DNA of 64,000 nucleotides from Pseudosporangium ferrugineum. GTDB taxonomy: Bacteria > Actinomycetota > Actinomycetes > Mycobacteriales > Micromonosporaceae. The stretch is from contig NZ_PVZG01000013.1 in the NCBI RefSeq assembly GCF_003002065.1, forward strand, positions 1 through 64,000. Direction: 5' to 3'. Positions 58,625-64,000 of the stretch are shown here, piece after piece. The translations under genes and the position numbers were made by a program. The notes beneath the pieces are model-generated. The model ran no database searches. It was not told where the DNA came from and saw nothing but the letters and a program-made list of their open reading frames with translations. The number at the start of each line of letters is the position of its first letter. Positions within the stretch are counted from its first letter, which is position 1.

Positions 58625-59478
58625 TGGACCGCGTGTTGTTCACCAAGGGCCACGGCACCGGCAACGACTTCGTCATCCTCCCCGACCCCGACGGGGCGCT
58701 CGACCTGACGCCGGCGCTGGTCGCCGCGCTCTGCGACCGGCATCGCGGCATCGGCGCGGACGGCGTGCTGCGCGTCGTCCGCAGCGCCAAGCACCCGGAC
58801 GGCGCCGGCTTCGCGGGCGACGCGGAGTGGTTCATGGACTACTGGAACGCGGACGGTTCGATCGCCGAGATGTGCGGCAACGGCGTGCGCGTCTACTCCC
58901 GCTATCTGCTCAGCCAGGGCCTCGCGACGGCCGGCCCCGAGGGCCTTCCGGTCGCCACCCGGGCCGGCGTCGTGCTCGCGGTCCCCGGTGAGCTCACGAT
59001 CGCGGTCCGCATGACCACCCCCCGGGTGTACGCGGCGAGCACCGCGACCGTCGGCCCGCTGACGATCCCCGGGCTGGCCGTGGACTGCGGCAACCCGCAC
59101 CTGGTCACCGCCCTCCCCGACGGGGTGGACCTGGCCTCGCTGGATCTGCACCTGGCGCCGGGGTACGACCGCGCGGTGTTCCCCGAAGGCGTCAACGTGG
59201 AGTTCACCACCTCCGGCGCACCCGTCGAGGACGCCGACCTGCACGTCCACATGCGCGTGTACGAGCGCGGTTCCGCCGAGACCCTGTCCTGCGGTTCCGG
59301 TGCCCTCGCGGTCGGCGCGGTGGCGCTGCGCGACGCGGGCCGCGAGACGGGCGTGGTCGCCGTCGACGTGCCCGGCGGCCGGCTCACCGTCACCGCGGAC
59401 GACCGGGGACGATGGTGGCTGGCGGGCCCGGCCGTGCTGCTCGCGACGGGTGAGGTCGACGCGGCGGCGCTGAGCTGA
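58621..59478 (+). CDS. dapF: Diaminopimelate epimerase
   Basis: 285 residues. Converts LL- to meso-diaminopimelate for peptidoglycan and lysine. The two-base mechanism uses Cys85 (EMCGNGVR) and Cys224 (LSCGSGALA), both present. FTKGHGTGNDFVILPD starts the fold. ATG 58621 overlaps the miaA stop, and its own stop overlaps the next start in TGATG. Confidence 0.97.
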   Translation: MMDRVLFTKGHGTGNDFVILPDPDGALDLTPALVAALCDRHRGIGADGVLRVVRSAKHPDGAGFAGDAEWFMDYWNADGSIAEMCGNGVRVYSRYLLSQGLATAGPEGLPVATRAGVVLAVPGELTIAVRMTTPRVYAASTATVGPLTIPGLAVDCGNPHLVTALPDGVDLASLDLHLAPGYDRAVFPEGVNVEFTTSGAPVEDADLHVHMRVYERGSAETLSCGSGALAVGAVALRDAGRETGVVAVDVPGGRLTVTADDRGRWWLAGPAVLLATGEVDAAALS

Positions 59479-60263
59479 TGGGGTCGCTGCACCGCGTGGC
59501 GCACCGCGGCTACTCGGCCGTCGCGCCGGAGAACACCCTGCCCGCCCTCGCCGCCGGCGTGCTCGCCGGTGCCACGTTCATCGAGTTCGACGTCCGCACC
59601 ACGGCCGACGGCGTGCCGGTGGTGGTCCACGACCGTACGGTCGACCGCACCACCGACGGCTCCGGGAAGGTGTGGGAGCTGGAGTTCGACGAGATCGCCC
59701 GGCTGGACGCGGGTTCGTGGTTCTCGCCGGCGTACGCGGGGGTCGGCGTGCCGCAGCTCACCGAGGTGCTGGACCTGTTACGCCCGCACGCCGTCCTGGC
59801 CGACTCGGCGGGCGATGCGGGCGTCACCCCGGCCGTCGCGCCGCGTGTCGAGTTGCTCCTGGAGATCAAGCCGCCGGCCACCCTCGAGCAGGTGAAGTTC
59901 ATCGTCGGGCAGGTCGCGGACGCGGGGCTGCTCGACCGTACGGTGGTGCAGAGCTTCGACCCGGCCATCGTGCGCCTCGCCGGTGAGGCCGCCCCCGACG
60001 TACGCCGGGGGCTGTTGCGGGATGCCTTCGACACCTCGCAGGTCGAGGTAGCGCAGGAATTGGGCGTGAGTTTCTGCAATCCGTCCATGAACGCGGTGCT
60101 GGGCTCGCCGGGCACGGTCGCCGCGCTGGCCGACGCCGGGGTCGCGGTCATGCCGTGGACCGCCAACGACGTCACGCTCTGGCCCGACCTGGTCGAGGCC
60201 GGTGTGGCCGGCCTGATCACCGACCACACCGGCGAGCTGACCGGCTGGGCCGCCGCCCGCTAG
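59478..60263 (+). CDS. Glycerophosphodiester phosphodiesterase
   Basis: 261 residues. HRGYSAVAPENTL with catalytic His7/Glu, FIEFDVRTTADGVPVVVHD with metal ligands, and ELLLEIKP. No signal peptide, so cytoplasmic. It hydrolyses glycerophosphodiesters from lipid turnover. ATG overlaps the dapF stop, making a coupled miaA-dapF-GDPD set. The last 4 bases overlap the stop of the malic enzyme gene on the other strand. Confidence 0.94.
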   Translation: MGSLHRVAHRGYSAVAPENTLPALAAGVLAGATFIEFDVRTTADGVPVVVHDRTVDRTTDGSGKVWELEFDEIARLDAGSWFSPAYAGVGVPQLTEVLDLLRPHAVLADSAGDAGVTPAVAPRVELLLEIKPPATLEQVKFIVGQVADAGLLDRTVVQSFDPAIVRLAGEAAPDVRRGLLRDAFDTSQVEVAQELGVSFCNPSMNAVLGSPGTVAALADAGVAVMPWTANDVTLWPDLVEAGVAGLITDHTGELTGWAAAR

Positions 60264-61720
60264 AAGGTCTCCTCGGGGGCCTCGTCGAGCTCGGCGGCGG
60301 GCGTGGCGGCCGCGTTGTGCGGGGCCGGCGCGCCCTTCACCGTGGCGCGGATGGCGGCGGCCACCGCGGGCGTGACCCGGGCGTCGAAGACGCTGGGGAT
60401 GATCACCGTCGGGTTGATCTTGTCCTCGCCGACCACGTCGGCGATCGCCATGGCCGCGGCCAGCGCCATCTCCTCGGTGAACTGCTCGGCGCTGACGTCG
60501 AGCATGCCGCGGAACACGCCGGGGAAGGCCAGCACGTTGTTGATCTGGTTGGGCTGGTCCGAGCGGCCGGTCGCGACCACCGCGGCGTGCTGGCGCGCCT
60601 CCCGCGGGTCCACCTCGGGGTCCGGGTTGGCCAGGGCGAACACGATCGACCTGTCCGCCATCTTCGCGATGTCGGCGCCGGTGAGCAGGTTGGGCGCGCT
60701 GACCCCGATGAAGACGTCCGCGCCGGCGATCGCGCCGGGCAGGTCGCCCGAGTAGTTGTCCCGGTTGGTGTTCTCCACCAGCCACTGCCAGGTGGCGTTC
60801 AGGTCGTCCATGCCGCGGTGCAGGGCGCCCCTGCGGTCGTACGCGATGATGTCGCCCACGCCCTGGCGCAGCAGGAGCTTCATGATCGCCGTACCCGCGG
60901 CACCGGCGCCGGAGACGACGACCTTGACGTCCGCCAGGTTCTTGCCGACCACTCGCAGCGCGTTCGTCAGCGCGGCGAGCACACAGATCGCGGTCCCGTG
61001 CTGGTCGTCGTGGAAGACCGGGATGTCGAGCAGCTCGCGCAGCCGCGTCTCGATCTCGAAGCAGCGCGGCGCGGCGATGTCCTCGAGGTTGATCCCCCCG
61101 TACGCCGGAGCGATCGCCTTCACGATGCTCACGATCTCGTCGGTGTCCTGGGTGTCGAGCACCACCGGCCAGGCGTCGACGCCGCCGAAGCGCTTGAAGA
61201 GCGCGGCCTTGCCCTCCATCACCGGCATCGCCGCGGCCGGGCCGATGTTGCCCAGCCCGAGCACCGCCGAGCCGTCGCTGACCACGGCGACCGTGTTGCG
61301 CTTGATGGTCAGCCGGCGCGCGTCGGCGGGGTTCTCCGCGATCGCCATGCAGACCCGCGCCACGCCCGGCGTGTACGCCCGCGACAACTCGTCCCGGTTA
61401 CGCAGCGCGACCTTCGACGACACCTCGATCTTGCCGCCGAGGTGCAGCAGGAACGTACGGTCGGAGACCTTGCGGACGTCGACGCCGTCCTGTTCCTCCA
61501 GGTTCTTCACGACCTGGTCGGCGTGGGTGGAGTCGGCGGTGTCACAGGTGAGGTCGACGAGGACCCGGGTGGGGTCGGAGTCCACCACGTCGAGCGCCGT
61601 CACGATCGCGCCCGCCTCACCTACGCAGGTGGTGAGCCGGCCGATGGACGAGGCGTCGGCGGTCACGGCGATCCGGATCGTGATCGAGAATCCTGCGCTG
61701 GGCAGGCGGGTGGTCACCAC
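60260..61720 (-). CDS. NAD-dependent malic enzyme with N-terminal ACT domain
   Basis: 486 residues. N-terminal ACT domain (about 8-85), then malic domain (SRAYTPGVARVCMAIAENP, KRNTVAVVSDGSAVLGLGNIGP) and a Rossmann NAD domain (VVVSGAGAAGTAI). It decarboxylates malate to pyruvate. GGAGGGAC precedes two adjacent GTG codons (61720 and 61717); I take the first. The ACT domain suggests regulation by an amino acid, unusual for malic enzymes outside actinobacteria and some others. Convergent with the GDPD gene by 4 bases. Confidence 0.95.
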   Translation of the reverse strand: MVTTRLPSAGFSITIRIAVTADASSIGRLTTCVGEAGAIVTALDVVDSDPTRVLVDLTCDTADSTHADQVVKNLEEQDGVDVRKVSDRTFLLHLGGKIEVSSKVALRNRDELSRAYTPGVARVCMAIAENPADARRLTIKRNTVAVVSDGSAVLGLGNIGPAAAMPVMEGKAALFKRFGGVDAWPVVLDTQDTDEIVSIVKAIAPAYGGINLEDIAAPRCFEIETRLRELLDIPVFHDDQHGTAICVLAALTNALRVVGKNLADVKVVVSGAGAAGTAIMKLLLRQGVGDIIAYDRRGALHRGMDDLNATWQWLVENTNRDNYSGDLPGAIAGADVFIGVSAPNLLTGADIAKMADRSIVFALANPDPEVDPREARQHAAVVATGRSDQPNQINNVLAFPGVFRGMLDVSAEQFTEEMALAAAMAIADVVGEDKINPTVIIPSVFDARVTPAVAAAIRATVKGAPAPHNAAATPAAELDEAPEETF

Positions 61721-61892
61721 GGGAGTCCCTCCGTCGTTGGCGGGTGAGTACCCGCATTCTTGCGCTTCGGGAATCGTGATGGCCATCGCGGTGGTTACTG
61801 ATGAGTCAGACACTCTGCGACAACGTTCAGCCCGCTTATGTGGATGCGCCGGGTGCTCCGGCGTGCCACCATCGGGCTGAGGAGGTCACCTT

Positions 61893-63296
61893 TTGCGAAC
61901 AGAGCTTTTCGAACCCGACGTCACCACCGGTGAGCTGGAGCTGGAGGAACGGCACTCGCTGCGGCGCGTCGCCGGGCTCTCCACCGAGCTCACGGACATC
62001 ACCGAGGTCGAGTACAGGCAGCTGCGGCTCGAGCGAGTAGTCCTGGTCGGCGTCTGGACCGAGGGCAGCGTCTCGGACGCGGAGAACTCGCTCACCGAGC
62101 TCGCCGCGCTGGCCGAGACCGCCGGCTCCCAGGTGCTCGAGGGCCTCATCCAGCGGCGTTCCCGCCCCGACTCGGCCACCTTCATCGGCCGCGGCAAGGT
62201 CGAGGAGCTGCGCGACGTGGTCCTCGCCACGGGCGCCGACACCGTCATCTGCGACGGCGAGCTCTCCCCGTCCCAGCTGCGCAACCTGGAGCAGCAGACC
62301 AAGGTCAAGGTCGTCGACCGTACGGCGCTGATCCTGGACATCTTCGCCCAGCACGCGAAGAGCAAGGAAGGTAAGGCGCAGGTCGAGCTGGCCCAGCTGC
62401 AGTACCTCCTCCCGCGGCTGCGCGGCTGGGGTGAGTCGCTGTCCCGCCAGGGCGGTGGGGCCGGCGGCGGCTCCGGCGGCGGTGGCGTGGGCACCCGTGG
62501 TCCCGGTGAGACGAAGCTGGAGACCGACCGGCGCCGGATCAACCACCGCATCGCGAAGTTGCGGCGTGAGATCAAGGCCATGCGCACCGTACGGCAGACC
62601 AAGCGCTCGCGCCGCTCCCACAGCGGCGTGCCGGGCGTGGCCATCGCCGGTTACACCAACGCGGGCAAGTCGAGCGTGCTCAACCGGCTGACGTCGGCGG
62701 GCGTGCTGGTCGAGGACGCGCTGTTCGCCACCCTGGACCCGACCACCCGGCGTACGGCCGCGGAGGACGGGCGCGTCTACACCCTGTCCGACACGGTCGG
62801 TTTCGTCCGTCACCTCCCGCACCAGATCGTCGAGGCGTTCCGCTCGACCCTGGAGGAGGTCTCGTACGCGGACCTCGTCGTGCACGTGGTCGACGGCGCT
62901 CACCCGGACCCGGAGGGGCAGGTCTCGGCGGTCCGCGAGGTGCTCGGCGAGGTCGGCGCCGACCGCATCCCCGAGCTGCTGGTCGTCAACAAGATCGACG
63001 CCGCGGACGAGGAGACGATGCTGCGGCTCAAGCGGGCCTGGCCCGACGCGGTCTTCGTCTCGGCCCGCTCGGGGCAGGGCATCGCGGACCTGCACGCGGC
63101 CATCGCGCAGCGGCTGCCGCGGCCGGCCGTGGACCTGCGGGTGCTGCTCCCGTACGACCGGGGTGACCTGGTCGCGCGGATCCACCGCCGGGGTCAGGTC
63201 CTCGACACGCGGCACACCGACGAGGGCACGGAGCTGCGCGTACGCGTCGACGAGCGGCTCGCCGCCGAGCTGGACGGCTACCGCACGGCTCCATGA
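61893..63296 (+). CDS. hflX: GTPase HflX
   Basis: 467 residues. N-terminal HflX domain (about 45-180), a Gly-rich linker (GGGAGGGSGGGGVG, about 189-202), then the G domain: G1 GYTNAGKSS (Lys259), G3 DTVGFVRHLP, G4 NKID. It splits stalled or hibernating ribosomes. TTG 61893 has GGAGG (61881-61885) 7 nt upstream. As in other actinobacteria it follows the miaA-dapF group. Confidence 0.96.
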   Translation: MRTELFEPDVTTGELELEERHSLRRVAGLSTELTDITEVEYRQLRLERVVLVGVWTEGSVSDAENSLTELAALAETAGSQVLEGLIQRRSRPDSATFIGRGKVEELRDVVLATGADTVICDGELSPSQLRNLEQQTKVKVVDRTALILDIFAQHAKSKEGKAQVELAQLQYLLPRLRGWGESLSRQGGGAGGGSGGGGVGTRGPGETKLETDRRRINHRIAKLRREIKAMRTVRQTKRSRRSHSGVPGVAIAGYTNAGKSSVLNRLTSAGVLVEDALFATLDPTTRRTAAEDGRVYTLSDTVGFVRHLPHQIVEAFRSTLEEVSYADLVVHVVDGAHPDPEGQVSAVREVLGEVGADRIPELLVVNKIDAADEETMLRLKRAWPDAVFVSARSGQGIADLHAAIAQRLPRPAVDLRVLLPYDRGDLVARIHRRGQVLDTRHTDEGTELRVRVDERLAAELDGYRTAP

Positions 63297-63392
63297 TGGA
63301 AGGGGGTGCGTCCGCACCCCGGCGTGGTCCATTTGCCCAGGCTTGATCCACGCGTAACACCGGCACGGGACACTGCATGCGACACTGATCCG

Positions 63393-64000
63393 ATGCGGCG
63401 TCTCGTGTTCCCGACCATCCTGGCCTCCGGGCTGGTGGTGTTGGGGGCCGTGCCCGCCTCCGCCGAGCCGGCCCCCGTGGCCACGCAGGCGAAGGCAGTG
63501 GCCGGCAAGAAGGTGTGCAAGGTCACCGATCCGCTCCTGAACGAGCTCTCGGGCATCGTGGCGACCGACGACGGCTACGTCGTGATCAACGACAGCTCCG
63601 AGGGCTCCCGCCGGAGGGTCTTCTACCTCGACGGTGGCTGCGACATCACCAAGAAGGTCGAGTTCAGCGGCAACGGCCCGCGCGACACCGAGGACCTGAT
63701 CCTGTCCCCGGACGGCAAGACCCTGTGGATCGCCGACACGGGCGACAACGGCGTGCGCCAGAAGCCGCCGGACCACCGCGACACCATCAGCGTCTGGACC
63801 ATGCCGGTCGACGGTTCCAAGCAGCCCAAGATCCATCGCCTGAAGTACCCGTCCGGCGACTACCACGACGCGGAGGCCCTGCTTCTCGACGGCAGCGGCA
63901 AGCCGATCATCGTCACCAAGGAGATCACCGGCACGGCGCTGCTCTACACGCCGGCCGGGCCCCTGAAGACGAACAACACCGAGGGCGTGCCGCTCAAGCG
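63393..64000 (+). CDS. Secreted beta-propeller-like protein, C-terminus outside window
   Basis: The first 202 codons of an open frame that runs off the end. Signal peptide of about 26 residues. The sequence after it has blade-like segments: LNELSGIVATDDGYVVIND, LDGGCDITKKVEF, EDLILSPDGKTLWIADTGDN and YHDAEALLLDGSGKPIIVTKE. It resembles secreted actinobacterial NHL/WD40-like proteins of unknown role. No ribosome-binding site; a GACACT lies 6 nt before ATG 63393. Confidence 0.85.
   Translation, partial: MRRLVFPTILASGLVVLGAVPASAEPAPVATQAKAVAGKKVCKVTDPLLNELSGIVATDDGYVVINDSSEGSRRRVFYLDGGCDITKKVEFSGNGPRDTEDLILSPDGKTLWIADTGDNGVRQKPPDHRDTISVWTMPVDGSKQPKIHRLKYPSGDYHDAEALLLDGSGKPIIVTKEITGTALLYTPAGPLKTNNTEGVPLK

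Noticed and set aside
1..64000. tRNA, rRNA or known riboswitch genes.
   Set aside because: I looked for T-loop patterns and known aptamer cores and found none convincing. A covariance-model search would be decisive.

Overview
The window is a very GC-rich (by eye above 70%) stretch of actinomycete chromosome. Gene content and order point to Micromonosporaceae, possibly Actinoplanes or a relative; that is inference from synteny and protein style, not a database result. Supporting points are the block dapA - RNase J - ftsK - rimO - pgsA - cinA - clgR - pspA - pspM, then DUF3046 - recA - recX - rny, gluABCD, miaB, miaA, dapF and hflX, frequent GTG starts, many -10 boxes (TANNNT) only 6-8 nt before the start codon, UdgX, and F420-type and sortase genes.

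Layout. 0-6.4 kb: tail of a transposase-like gene, a YcaQ-type glycosylase, a DUF2752 membrane protein, dapA, RNase J and a secreted S1 protease. 6.4-16.8 kb: DUF2784 and YbjN genes that overlap tail to tail, ftsK, rimO, a repeat-built linker ORF, pgsA, cinA, then the envelope-stress set clgR, pspA, pspM. 16.8-38.7 kb: a more variable block that, by comparison with the remembered mycobacterial order, separates pspM from recA. It holds Nei2, a SAM hydrolase, an LLM oxidoreductase, GNAT, Lhr helicase, a DUF4397 protein with a class F sortase, a Ser/Thr kinase, a secreted M28 peptidase, two CNNM/CorC-type transporters (the first behind a possible leader peptide), Spo0M, a LysE exporter, a PNPOx-GNAT fusion divergent from a MocR regulator across an 18-bp palindrome, and UdgX. 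38.7-47.5 kb: DUF3046, recA (two SOS-like boxes and a PafBC-type promoter), recX, an LPVTG-anchored repeat protein, an unknown Pro-rich membrane protein and RNase Y. 47.7-51.2 kb: a glutamate-type ABC importer on the minus strand. 51.3-64 kb: miaB, a second linker ORF, a serine/threonine dehydratase, an SDR/TetR pair around a 29-bp operator, DUF349, miaA-dapF-GDPD, malic enzyme, hflX and the start of a secreted protein.

How the genes fit together. Repair genes (ycaQ, nei2, lhr, udgX, recA, recX) recur through the window. clgR, pspA and pspM form the actinobacterial envelope-stress module. RNase J and RNase Y supply major RNA turnover enzymes. miaA and miaB act successively on tRNA adenosine 37, and rimO is a sister enzyme of miaB. 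dapA and dapF belong to lysine/diaminopimelate synthesis.

The strongest unexplained signals are: short GC-rich tandem repeats in at least ten places, both between genes and inside protein linkers or tails; two repeat-derived ORFs fitted between essential genes with start/stop overlaps at both ends; a proline-rich 20-codon ORF with an internal hairpin overlapping the start of a CNNM gene; and a recA promoter placed so that its transcript could begin at an in-frame upstream GTG.
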